Positions 1-6,133 of a DNA stretch of 8,015 nt are shown here, one piece after another; position 1 is the first letter of the stretch, and the number at the start of each line of letters is the position of its first letter. Under the pieces are notes generated by a model that searched no databases, had not been told where the DNA came from, and saw nothing but the letters and a program-made list of their open reading frames with translations. The position numbers were made by a program, and so were the translations under genes. The stretch comes from Acidobacteriaceae bacterium (lineage in GTDB: Bacteria > Acidobacteriota > Terriglobia > Terriglobales > Acidobacteriaceae): contig PMOF01000298.1 of NCBI GenBank assembly GCA_003162495.1, positions 3,940 to 11,954 of the forward strand, in the 5' to 3' direction.

Positions 1-1347
1 GACGCCTTTTACCCCACCAGCCTTTTAGTCACCGGCTTCGACATCCTCTTCTTCTGGGTCGCGCGCATGATCATGCTCGGCATCTGGTTCGCCCAGGATG
101 TCCCCCTCCCCGATGGCAGCCCGCGCCCGCTCGCCGAATCCGTCCCTTTCAAAGATGTCTATATCCACGCCCTGGTGCGCGACGCCAATCGCGAAAAGAT
201 GTCCAAGACCAAGGGCAACGTCATCGACCCCATCGAGATCGTCAAGCAATACGGCACCGACGCAGTCCGCTTCACTCTCGCTTCCATGGCCTCGCCCGGC
301 ACCGACATCGCCTTCAACATTGCCCGCACAGAAGGCTACCGCGCCTTCGCCAACAAAATCTGGAATGCCGCCCGCTTCCTGTTCCAGAACGTAGACCGCG
401 CCGCCGAAGTGGGAATCACGGTCGATCCGGCAGCCCTGGGCCAAATGCCGATAGCCGCGCCCGATGCTCCGCTTGAGGCCCGCTGGATCGTTGCCGAGCT
501 GCACGCTACGGCGGCCAAGGTCAACCAGTCCCTTGAAGCCTATCGCTATGACGACGCGGCCAACACCATCTATCAGTTTTTCTGGGGCAGCTTCTGCGAC
601 TGGTATCTGGAGATCGTCAAGCTGCGGATGGATCCTGGCGGCACCCAGGTTGCGAATGGTACAGCGAGCGAGATTTTGCGCGATCTGATGGAGACGCGCG
701 CGGCGTTGACAACGCTCGTCTCGGTCTTCGAAGCCTCGCTTCGCCTGCTCTCGCCGTTCATGCCCTTCATCACTGAAGAGCTCTGGCACGAAGTTTTTGA
801 TGGCAAACCGCCAAGAAAATCAATAGCCCTTGCGCGATTCCCGAACCCCGGCAGCTTGGCCGAAGCACCCCGGCCTGTGATCGAAGAAATGGCCCTCCTG
901 CAAAGCATCATCACGGAAGTCCGTGCCCTGCGCAAGGAAATCGGCGTGGAAGAAAAGGCGACAGTCCCGGTTGAAATTCGCGCAGACGCTCACCTGAAGC
1001 GGCTTGCTGAAGAGAATCGCGACATCGTCGAGCGCCTCGCACGCGTCAGCGAATTGCGTTTTGTGGAACAAATTTCCGCCAGCCTCGCCAAGCACTCTAC
1101 GCCCGACTTCGACGTAGCTGTTATCTACGAGCGCACCCTCGACGTCCCTGCAGCACGGGCGCAGTTGACAAAAGACATCGCGAAGTATGAAAAACAGATT
1201 GCGAGCGATGAGAGTCAATTGAACGACCCGGCTTTCCTCGCAAAAGCCCCCGCGCATATTGTCGAGGGGAAGAAAAAGAAGTTGACAGAGAACCGCTTCC
1301 TGCTTGAAAAGGCACGCCGCGATCTCGACGCACTGCCGACGGAATGA
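1..1347 (+). CDS. valS: Valyl-tRNA synthetase, C-terminal half (5' end outside window)
   Basis: Class I aminoacyl-tRNA synthetase that charges tRNA-Val with valine in the cytoplasm. The frame is open from base 1 (DAFYPTSLLVTGFDILFFW), so the N-terminal half with the HIGH motif and the editing domain lies upstream. Visible here are 448 codons, about half of a typical 870-950-residue ValRS. The KMSKS loop reads KMSKT followed by KGNVIDP (196-210 onward). The anticodon-binding helical domain includes the family hallmark FCDWYLE (592-612) and SPFMPFITEELW (about 750-786). From about 1141 the protein ends in a charged helical tail (ARAQLTKDIAKYEKQI, later EGKKKKLTENRFLLEKARRDL), the ValRS C-terminal coiled coil that contacts tRNA. 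The stop is TGA at 1345-1347. No frameshift is visible. IleRS and LeuRS are close relatives, but this coiled coil and the CDWYLE motif point to ValRS. Confidence 0.97.
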   Translation, partial: DAFYPTSLLVTGFDILFFWVARMIMLGIWFAQDVPLPDGSPRPLAESVPFKDVYIHALVRDANREKMSKTKGNVIDPIEIVKQYGTDAVRFTLASMASPGTDIAFNIARTEGYRAFANKIWNAARFLFQNVDRAAEVGITVDPAALGQMPIAAPDAPLEARWIVAELHATAAKVNQSLEAYRYDDAANTIYQFFWGSFCDWYLEIVKLRMDPGGTQVANGTASEILRDLMETRAALTTLVSVFEASLRLLSPFMPFITEELWHEVFDGKPPRKSIALARFPNPGSLAEAPRPVIEEMALLQSIITEVRALRKEIGVEEKATVPVEIRADAHLKRLAEENRDIVERLARVSELRFVEQISASLAKHSTPDFDVAVIYERTLDVPAARAQLTKDIAKYEKQIASDESQLNDPAFLAKAPAHIVEGKKKKLTENRFLLEKARRDLDALPTE

Positions 1348-1361
1348 CGCGCAAACGCAAT

Positions 1362-1413
1362 TTCGGAACGGAGCTAAGAGCTGGAAGCTAGCGGCTGGAA
1401 GCTGTTTTCCGAA
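1362..1413. repeat. 7-bp inverted repeat framing the valS-nadC spacer
   Basis: TTCGGAA at 1362-1368 is the exact reverse complement of TTCCGAA at 1407-1413. The arms enclose 38 bp consisting mainly of tandem heptamers. The right arm shares its last three bases (GAA) with the nadC ribosome-binding site. The loop is long and no T-run follows, so a rho-independent terminator is unlikely. A regulatory hairpin or protein site is possible but unproven. Confidence 0.5.
1372..1406. repeat. Five tandem degenerate 7-bp units
   Basis: Consecutive units read AGCTAAG, AGCTGGA, AGCTAGC, GGCTGGA and AGCTGTT. All share (A/G)GCT at the start and fit a 7-bp period exactly over 35 bp. The stretch lies between the valS stop and the nadC ribosome-binding site. 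It has no open frame of interest. It resembles the short heptameric tandem repeats scattered through intergenic DNA of some bacteria; whether it recurs in this genome cannot be seen here. Confidence 0.6.
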
Positions 1414-1416
1414 GGA
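1411..1416 (+). promoter_or_regulatory. Ribosome-binding site of nadC
   Basis: GAAGGA lies 8 nt before the ATG at 1425, a near-ideal Shine-Dalgarno position, and fixes the nadC start. It overlaps the right arm of the spacer inverted repeat. Confidence 0.7.
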
Positions 1417-1424
1417 ATACACCC

Positions 1425-2345
1425 ATGGATTGGAAGAGCACCCGCATCGACGCATTGCTGGAGCAGGCCCTGATTGAAGATCAGGCCGCCCGCGACGCCA
1501 CCACCAATCTCACCATCGATCCCGACCTGCGCGCCACCGCCCGCATCCTGGCCCGCCAGGAGATGGTCGTCTCCGGCCTCGGCGCCATCCCCCGCCTGCT
1601 TGAAATTTTTGCCCGCCTCGATCCGCGTCCCCAGGCGCAGACCCGTTTTGAAGTCATCCACCATCCTGAAATCTTTGACGGCGTGCGCATCCACGGCGGT
1701 CAGGTGCTGGCCGTCATCCGCCACAATGCGCGCGCGCTGCTGAGCTGTGAACGCGTCATTCTCAACCTGCTGCAGCATCTCAGCGGCATCGCCACGCTCA
1801 CGCGGCAATACGCCGACGCCATTCACGGCACCCACGCCCGCCTTCTGGACACGCGCAAGACCGTCCCCGGCCTGCGCGCCCTTGAGAAATACGCAGTCCT
1901 GTGCGGCGGAGGCACCAATCACCGCCTCGATCTCTCTTCCGGCATTCTCATCAAGAACAACCACATCTCGCTCGGCGGCGGCCTGACTACGGTGCTCAAG
2001 AAAGCGCTGGAGCAGCGCAGAAAAGGCCAGCGCGTCCAGGTGGAAGTGCGCTCGCCCAAGGAGCTTGAGGAAGCCCTCGAATGCGGCGCGGAGGCCATCC
2101 TGCTCGACAACATGACCCCCGAAGCCGTGAAAACCTCCGTCGACCGCATCAAGCAGGCAATCGAGGCGCAGAAAAAAAGCGGCGAAGAGAGTCCGTGGAT
2201 TCCCACCGAGGCCTCGGGCGGCATTCGGCTTGAAAATATTCGCGCCTACGCCGAGACCGGCGTCGACTTCATCAGCGTGGGTGCGCTCACCCACTCCGCG
2301 AAGGCCGCGGACATTTCCATGGCCATTTCAAGGGAGTCGCGCTAG
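1425..2345 (+). CDS. nadC: Nicotinate-nucleotide pyrophosphorylase (quinolinate phosphoribosyltransferase, carboxylating)
   Basis: Converts quinolinate and PRPP to nicotinate mononucleotide, CO2 and pyrophosphate, joining de novo quinolinate synthesis to the NAD pathway in the cytoplasm. The 306-residue length is normal to slightly long. Family motifs appear in order: ERVILNLLQHLSGIA (109-123), DTRKT (142-146), CGGGTNHR (160-167), IKNNH (176-180), VEVRS (206-210), ILLDNM (225-230), EASGGI (262-267) and SVGALTHS (284-291). The basic and acidic residues of these blocks form the phosphate- and substrate-binding end of the barrel in the family. The ATG at 1425 is chosen for its GAAGGA site 8 nt upstream and because the N-terminus (LLEQALIEDQ) matches the family. 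A polar stretch at about 246-260 is longer than in many homologues. The neighbouring nadA and nadB genes are not in this window. birA follows after 3 bp. Confidence 0.97.
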   Translation: MDWKSTRIDALLEQALIEDQAARDATTNLTIDPDLRATARILARQEMVVSGLGAIPRLLEIFARLDPRPQAQTRFEVIHHPEIFDGVRIHGGQVLAVIRHNARALLSCERVILNLLQHLSGIATLTRQYADAIHGTHARLLDTRKTVPGLRALEKYAVLCGGGTNHRLDLSSGILIKNNHISLGGGLTTVLKKALEQRRKGQRVQVEVRSPKELEEALECGAEAILLDNMTPEAVKTSVDRIKQAIEAQKKSGEESPWIPTEASGGIRLENIRAYAETGVDFISVGALTHSAKAADISMAISRESR

Positions 2346-2348
2346 CCG

Positions 2349-3134
2349 ATGTTCGATCTTGCGGCGCTGGACACCGCGCTGGCCTCCACCCTCTTTGCGG
2401 GCAAGCTCAATTTTTCTCCGGTCACTGACTCCACCAACACCGACGCGTTAACTGCCGCGCGTAACGCTGCGCCCCACGGCTCAGTCTATTTTGCCGATGA
2501 GCAGCGGGCCGGACGCGGACGCGGCGGTCACGCCTGGCACTCGCCTGCAGGCGAGGGGCTCTACGTCAGCATCGTGTTGCGAGCGCAGATTCCTGTTGAC
2601 CGATTGCCGCTCCTCCCCCTCGCTGCGGGACTCGCCGCCGCCGATGCCATTCGCGGCATCTCGGGTCTCGCCATGGACCTGCGCTGGCCGAACGATCTGC
2701 TCATTGGCGCCAGAAAAACCGGCGGCATCCTTGTCGAGGCAAAGACCGATGCCGGCGCCGCCGCATTTGCCGTGGTCGGCATCGGCATCAACGTGCATCA
2801 GCGCAGCTTCGACCCTTCACTTTCCACGCCCGCCACTTCGCTCGACATGGTAGCCATGCGCCGCATCAGCCGCCAGGCGTTGCTCCTCTCCCTGCTAAAA
2901 TCGCTGGAGCGTGAGACGCTCGCGCTGCTCGATCCGGATGCAATTGCCGCGATCCCCCGGCGCGTGGAACAGGCTTCCACATGGGTGCGGGATCGATCGG
3001 TCGAAGTGCACGGCCCGCAAGCCTGCATCGGCGTCACGGCCGGACTGGACAAACACGGATTTCTGCTGGTGCGCACCGCCGATGGATTAGTGACAGTGCA
3101 GACCGGCGGCATTCGCGACGCCGATACAAAATAA
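2349..3134 (+). CDS. birA: Biotin--[acetyl-CoA-carboxylase] ligase, group I (no DNA-binding domain)
   Basis: Activates biotin with ATP to biotinyl-5'-AMP and transfers it to a lysine of the biotin carboxyl carrier protein, enabling fatty-acid synthesis. Motifs over 261 residues are DSTN (27-30), GRGRGGHAWHS (55-65, the biotinyl-AMP loop), RWPNDLL (112-118), RKTGGILVE (122-130, with the conserved lysine K123), GIGINV (144-149) and ATSL (162-165). A short C-terminal beta-rich region (about 215-255) fits the SH3-like domain of the family. The catalytic domain begins almost at residue 1, so the N-terminal helix-turn-helix of E. coli BirA is absent. This protein should therefore be an enzyme only and not a biotin-operon repressor. 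AAGGGAG at 2330-2336, inside the end of nadC, is the likely ribosome-binding site, 12 nt before the ATG. Spacing to nadC is 3 bp and to coaX 18 bp. Confidence 0.95.
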   Translation: MFDLAALDTALASTLFAGKLNFSPVTDSTNTDALTAARNAAPHGSVYFADEQRAGRGRGGHAWHSPAGEGLYVSIVLRAQIPVDRLPLLPLAAGLAAADAIRGISGLAMDLRWPNDLLIGARKTGGILVEAKTDAGAAAFAVVGIGINVHQRSFDPSLSTPATSLDMVAMRRISRQALLLSLLKSLERETLALLDPDAIAAIPRRVEQASTWVRDRSVEVHGPQACIGVTAGLDKHGFLLVRTADGLVTVQTGGIRDADTK

Positions 3135-3152
3135 GAACCAGGACCGAGAATC

Positions 3153-3971
3153 ATGCTGCTCGCTCTCGATGTTGGAAACACGAATACGGTGCTCGGCATT
3201 TACCGCCTCGATGATGAGAAATCAGTCGGCGATAAGCCGGAACTCGTCGCTCACTGGCGCGTGACTACGCACCGCGACCAGACCGTGGACGAATACGGCG
3301 TACTGTTTGTCAATCTTTTCGAGATGCACGGCATGGCGCCCACCCAGGTGCATCACATCATCGTCTCTTCCGTGGTGCCGCCCATTGACTCCACGCTGCG
3401 CCAGGTGTGCGAAGACTACTTCCAGGTTCAGCCGCTGTTTGTGGAGCCGGGCATCAAGACTGGCATGCCCGTGCTGGTCGACAATCCTGCTGAGTTGGGC
3501 GCCGATCGCCTGGTCAACGCCATCGCCGCATTTGAGCGTTACGGCGGTCCATGCATCGTGGTGGATTTCGGCACCGCGACCACCTTCGATGTGATTTCAG
3601 CGCGCGGAGAATACCTCGGCGGCGCCATCGCTCCCGGCCTCGGCATCAGCGCCGATGCGCTCTTTTCCCGCGCCGCGCGCCTTGGGCGTGTGGACATCAA
3701 ACGCCCCGCAAAGGTGATCGGTACCAACACCATCACGCACCTGCAGAGCGGCCTCTACTACGGTTACATCGGCCTAGTTGACGGCATCCTCGAACGCATG
3801 ATTGCCGAACTGGCTGCGCAGCCGCGCGTCATCGCCACCGGCGGCCTGGCGCGGCAAATCTCCGGGGACTCGCGCTTCATCTCCGAAATAGACGACATGC
3901 TCACGCTCGATGGCCTGCTCATTCTCTTCGAACGCAATCGCACGCCCCGCCCGCGCAGCCGCGCGCACTGA
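3153..3971 (+). CDS. coaX: Type III pantothenate kinase
   Basis: Phosphorylates pantothenate with ATP, the first step of coenzyme A synthesis, in the cytoplasm. Type III enzymes belong to the ASKHA fold and are typically insensitive to CoA feedback. Visible motifs in the 272-residue protein are DVGNTNT (6-12, phosphate-binding loop 1), WRVTTHRDQTVDEYG (35-49), NPAELGADRL (111-120, with the catalytic aspartate D118), VVDFGTATTFDV (136-147), GGAIAPGLGIS (156-166), LQSGLYYGYIGLVDG (197-211) and VIATGGLA (226-233). Length is normal, with a short basic tail (PRPRSRAH). AGGA at 3140-3143 sits 9 nt before the ATG. It follows birA by 18 bp; birA and coaX are also neighbours or fused in some other bacteria, which supports the call. 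The stop at 3969-3971 overlaps the probable ribosome-binding site of the next gene. Confidence 0.97.
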   Translation: MLLALDVGNTNTVLGIYRLDDEKSVGDKPELVAHWRVTTHRDQTVDEYGVLFVNLFEMHGMAPTQVHHIIVSSVVPPIDSTLRQVCEDYFQVQPLFVEPGIKTGMPVLVDNPAELGADRLVNAIAAFERYGGPCIVVDFGTATTFDVISARGEYLGGAIAPGLGISADALFSRAARLGRVDIKRPAKVIGTNTITHLQSGLYYGYIGLVDGILERMIAELAAQPRVIATGGLARQISGDSRFISEIDDMLTLDGLLILFERNRTPRPRSRAH

Positions 3972-3973
3972 GG
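3970..3973 (+). promoter_or_regulatory. Probable ribosome-binding site for the GTG start at 3978
   Basis: GAGG overlaps the coaX TGA stop and lies 4 nt before GTG. The spacing is short, but this is the only Shine-Dalgarno-like site near the start, and termination of coaX translation would deliver ribosomes here. Confidence 0.4.
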
Positions 3974-3977
3974 CGCC

Positions 3978-4718
3978 GTGCTTAACTACTTCAATTATTT
4001 CACCGAAATTGAAGAGCGCTTTCAGCAGCGCCGCGGGGCGATCCTGCTGCTCTCCACGCTTGACTGGGCGTTGATTGAAACCTGGCGCGACGCAGGCATT
4101 CCGCTCGAGGCGGCTCTGCGCGGCATCGACGCGGCCTTCGACAAATACGAAGCGCGCTACAAGGCCGTCCGCCGCGGCGGACGGCGCGTCAATGGACTGG
4201 CGTGGTGCGCGCAGGCTGTCATGCAAGCAGCCGAAGAGCTGCGCGAAGCGGCCGCCGGCACAGCCGTCCCGCAAACGGAGAGCCGCGAGTCGGGCTTCGA
4301 GCCGCAGCGCGTGGCCGCGCATCTTGAATCTGCCTCCGCCGCACTTGACTCCGCTGCCGTAGCTCCTGAAGCATGCACCGCGACCGCAATCCGGCTGCGC
4401 GAATTGGCTGCTGAAGTCCGCGCCTCATCGACGGACAACGACGCTGCGCACAACGCCACGCCGTCGGGCCTTGACATGGAAGCCCTCGAACGCATCCTCA
4501 CTGTGCTCGAAGAAAAACTGTTTGCCGCACTCACCGCCGCCGCTCCTGAAGATCTGCTCGTTGGCCTCAAGGCGCACGCCGCACGCGAACTGGCTCCCTA
4601 TCGGGCCCGCATGGGCGCTGTGCAATTGCGCCAGGTGGAACGCCAGTTTGTTCAGAAGCAATTACTGGTTCACTACGGCCTTCCGCGCCTCAGCCTGTTT
4701 TACATGAGCCAGCAATGA
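3978..4718 (+). CDS. Uncharacterised protein between coaX and rlmD
   Basis: I do not recognise a characterised family. The 246-residue product starts at GTG (MLNYFNYFTEIEERF), 6 bp after coaX, and its TGA overlaps the next ATG. Two dense, conserved-looking blocks flank a low-complexity middle. The N-block (about 1-88) contains LLSTLDWALIETWRDAGIPLEAALRGIDAAFDKYE and an arginine-rich RRGGRR. The C-block (about 165-246) contains ERILTVLEEKLF and ends in QFVQKQLLVHYGLPRLSLFYMSQQ. The middle (about 89-164) is rich in Ala, Glu and Ser and is probably a variable linker. It looks almost wholly helical, with no signal peptide, membrane segment, cysteine cluster or catalytic motif, so a cytoplasmic adaptor or nucleic-acid-associated role is possible but unproven. 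From memory, similar proteins sit in this position in Acidobacteriota; I could not check this. Codon use matches the neighbours, so the gene is real and resident. Confidence 0.85.
   Translation: MLNYFNYFTEIEERFQQRRGAILLLSTLDWALIETWRDAGIPLEAALRGIDAAFDKYEARYKAVRRGGRRVNGLAWCAQAVMQAAEELREAAAGTAVPQTESRESGFEPQRVAAHLESASAALDSAAVAPEACTATAIRLRELAAEVRASSTDNDAAHNATPSGLDMEALERILTVLEEKLFAALTAAAPEDLLVGLKAHAARELAPYRARMGAVQLRQVERQFVQKQLLVHYGLPRLSLFYMSQQ
4164..4185. repeat. 22-bp perfect palindrome inside the unknown gene
   Basis: The left half GCCGTCCGCCG (4164-4174) is the exact reverse complement of the right half CGGCGGACGGC (4175-4185). The symmetry stops at the next base on each side. It falls exactly in codon register and encodes AVRRGGRR. 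Arg/Gly codons in GC-rich DNA favour such symmetry, so it may be a by-product of the protein sequence. It could also form a DNA cruciform or bind a dimeric protein. Confidence 0.6.
4715..4718 (+). promoter_or_regulatory. ATGA stop/start overlap coupling the unknown gene to rlmD
   Basis: The TGA of the unknown gene (4716-4718) overlaps the ATG of the methyltransferase gene (4715-4717). No clear Shine-Dalgarno site precedes this ATG, so translation of rlmD probably depends on ribosomes finishing the upstream gene. Confidence 0.75.
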
Positions 4719-6076
4719 AGCCTCGCTCAAACCAAACCGCGCACGCCGGGTCCGCAAAACCCGCAGCCATCAAACCATCGCGCGAACAGGCCGAGTCTCA
4801 GCTCGTCGAGATCGTTAAGCCGATTTATGGCGGAGCATTTCTCGCGCGCATGCAAGGCAAAGCCGTGTTTGTGCCGCTCACACTGCCCGGCGAACAGGTC
4901 AGGGTGCGCATTACGCAAAACAAGCGCGGCTACGATACAGCCGATCCCGATGAAATCGAGGTCGCTTCTCCCGACCGCATCGCCGCTGCCTGTCCTCACT
5001 TCGGCGCATGCGGCGGTTGCCACTATCAGCACACCAACTACGAGACGCAACTCAAATTCAAACAAGCCATATTGCGCGAGACCCTGGAGCGCGGCGGCGT
5101 TCAGCCTCCTCAAGAGATAACAATCCTCGCCGCCGATCCGTGGCATTATCGCAATCGCATCCGCGTTGCTTTCGACGCCCAGGGAAATTTCGGCTATCAC
5201 GGGCGCCGCACCAACACAGTCATTCCCATTCGCGAATGTCCGATCGCCGCGCCATTGTTGCTCGCTGCCGCTCAGGCCGCAGTCGTTTGCGTTCTTCGTC
5301 TCCCGGCCAATCTTCGTCCCACTGAGCTGTCTCTCTTCTGCGATCCTGCCGAGTCCGCTTTGCTCGCCACGTTTTTCACCACCGAGCCCGCACAAGTTTC
5401 GCTCGCGACCCTCGCGCAGACTCTTCACGAGCGCATCCCCGCGCTCCAAAGCGCGGAACTTGCCGCGGGAGGACGCCCCGGCCATCCTTCGCGCACCCTC
5501 GAACGCTGGGGAGCCGCTTCGATTTCTTATCGCGCCGCGGGTTTCGATTATCGCGTGGACCAGGGCGCATTTTTTCAGGTCAACCGCTGGCTCGTCGACG
5601 CGCTCGTCGAGCGTGTCACCGCCGGACACGCAGGCCAACTCGCGTGGGATCTCTTCGCCGGCGTCGGCCTCTTCGCCCGCCCACTCGCAGCCAGCTTCGC
5701 CCGCGTGGTTGCCGTCGAGTCCGCTCCGCCCGCCGTCAACGCGCTTGAACATAACCTCGACGGCACTTCCGCAACCGCTGTCCGCGCCGAGACCCTCGAT
5801 TTTCTCCGTCGCGGCAAAACGGCGCATTCCGATTTCGCTCGCCCCGACTTGATCGTCGTCGACCCGCCGCGCACTGGTCTCGGCTCGGAAACGGTCGCAC
5901 AGCTTGCGCAGGTAGCCGCACCGGCACTGGTCTATGTTTCCTGCGATCCGGCAACGCTGGCGCGAGACCTGCGCGCGCTGCTCGCCACAGGCTACGCGAT
6001 CGAATCCGTCACCCTCGCCGATCTATTTCCCCAGACGTTCCATATCGAAACAGTGGTCCAGTTGCGCTACGCCTGA
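4715..6076 (+). CDS. rlmD: 23S rRNA (uracil-C5)-methyltransferase, RlmD/RumA family
   Basis: SAM-dependent enzyme that makes 5-methyluridine in 23S rRNA, acting on RNA in the cytoplasm. Domains over 453 residues: a Lys/Arg/Ser/Ala-rich leader (1-25), a TRAM RNA-binding domain (about 27-84, VEIVKPIYGGAFLARMQGKAVF), a [4Fe-4S] cluster site CPHFGACGGC with Cys 93, 99, 102 and a fourth at C175 (RECPIA), and a SAM methyltransferase core. The core shows DQGAFFQVN (282-290), DLFAGVGLF (312-320), VVDPPRTGL (381-389), the nucleophile motif SCDPATLARDL with C410, and a C-terminal HIE with E445 matching the catalytic base. All key residues of the family are present. The four-Cys pattern favours RlmD/RlmC-type rRNA enzymes over tRNA-specific TrmA. 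The exact target (U1939, U747 or both, as in Bacillus RlmCD) cannot be told from sequence alone. It is coupled by ATGA to the unknown gene upstream. Confidence 0.93.
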   Translation: MKPRSNQTAHAGSAKPAAIKPSREQAESQLVEIVKPIYGGAFLARMQGKAVFVPLTLPGEQVRVRITQNKRGYDTADPDEIEVASPDRIAAACPHFGACGGCHYQHTNYETQLKFKQAILRETLERGGVQPPQEITILAADPWHYRNRIRVAFDAQGNFGYHGRRTNTVIPIRECPIAAPLLLAAAQAAVVCVLRLPANLRPTELSLFCDPAESALLATFFTTEPAQVSLATLAQTLHERIPALQSAELAAGGRPGHPSRTLERWGAASISYRAAGFDYRVDQGAFFQVNRWLVDALVERVTAGHAGQLAWDLFAGVGLFARPLAASFARVVAVESAPPAVNALEHNLDGTSATAVRAETLDFLRRGKTAHSDFARPDLIVVDPPRTGLGSETVAQLAQVAAPALVYVSCDPATLARDLRALLATGYAIESVTLADLFPQTFHIETVVQLRYA

Positions 6077-6133
6077 TACGCTTGTCCCCCATAGAACCCT
6101 TTCAAATTCCGAGCGCTTCAATTCCCAGGTGCG
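6077..6133 (+). other. 57-bp rlmD-comEC spacer
   Basis: No hairpin followed by a T-run, no convincing -35/-10 pair and no repeat is visible. A TAG at 6092-6094 in the comEC frame bounds how far upstream comEC can start. The absence of a terminator leaves read-through from rlmD possible. Confidence 0.5.

Noticed and set aside
25..789. 254-codon open frame on the - strand opposite valS
   Set aside because: It is antisense to well-conserved ValRS motifs and is explained by codon bias.
1165..1310. TTGACA hexamers at 1165-1170 and 1282-1287 as -35 elements of a nadC promoter
   Set aside because: The downstream partners (TATGAA with a 15-bp spacer, TGAAAA with a 17-bp spacer) match the -10 consensus poorly. 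Another TTGACA occurs at 706-711 in valS with no partner. They are better explained as Leu-Thr codons.
1348..1424. Rho-independent terminator after valS
   Set aside because: The only inverted repeat has a 38-bp loop and 7-bp arms and is not followed by a T-run.
1374..2294. 306-codon open frame on the - strand opposite nadC
   Set aside because: It is a shadow of nadC, whose motifs are complete. The antisense product is Gly/Ala/Asp-rich with no recognisable domain or binding site.
2643..2660. GATGCC/GGCATC hairpin within birA
   Set aside because: It is a 6-bp stem inside coding sequence in GC-rich DNA, and such short stems are common by chance here.
4727..5827. 366-codon open frame on the - strand opposite rlmD
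   Set aside because: It is antisense to a gene with all family motifs intact. Long antisense frames are expected where third positions are G/C-rich. The translation shows no family motif.
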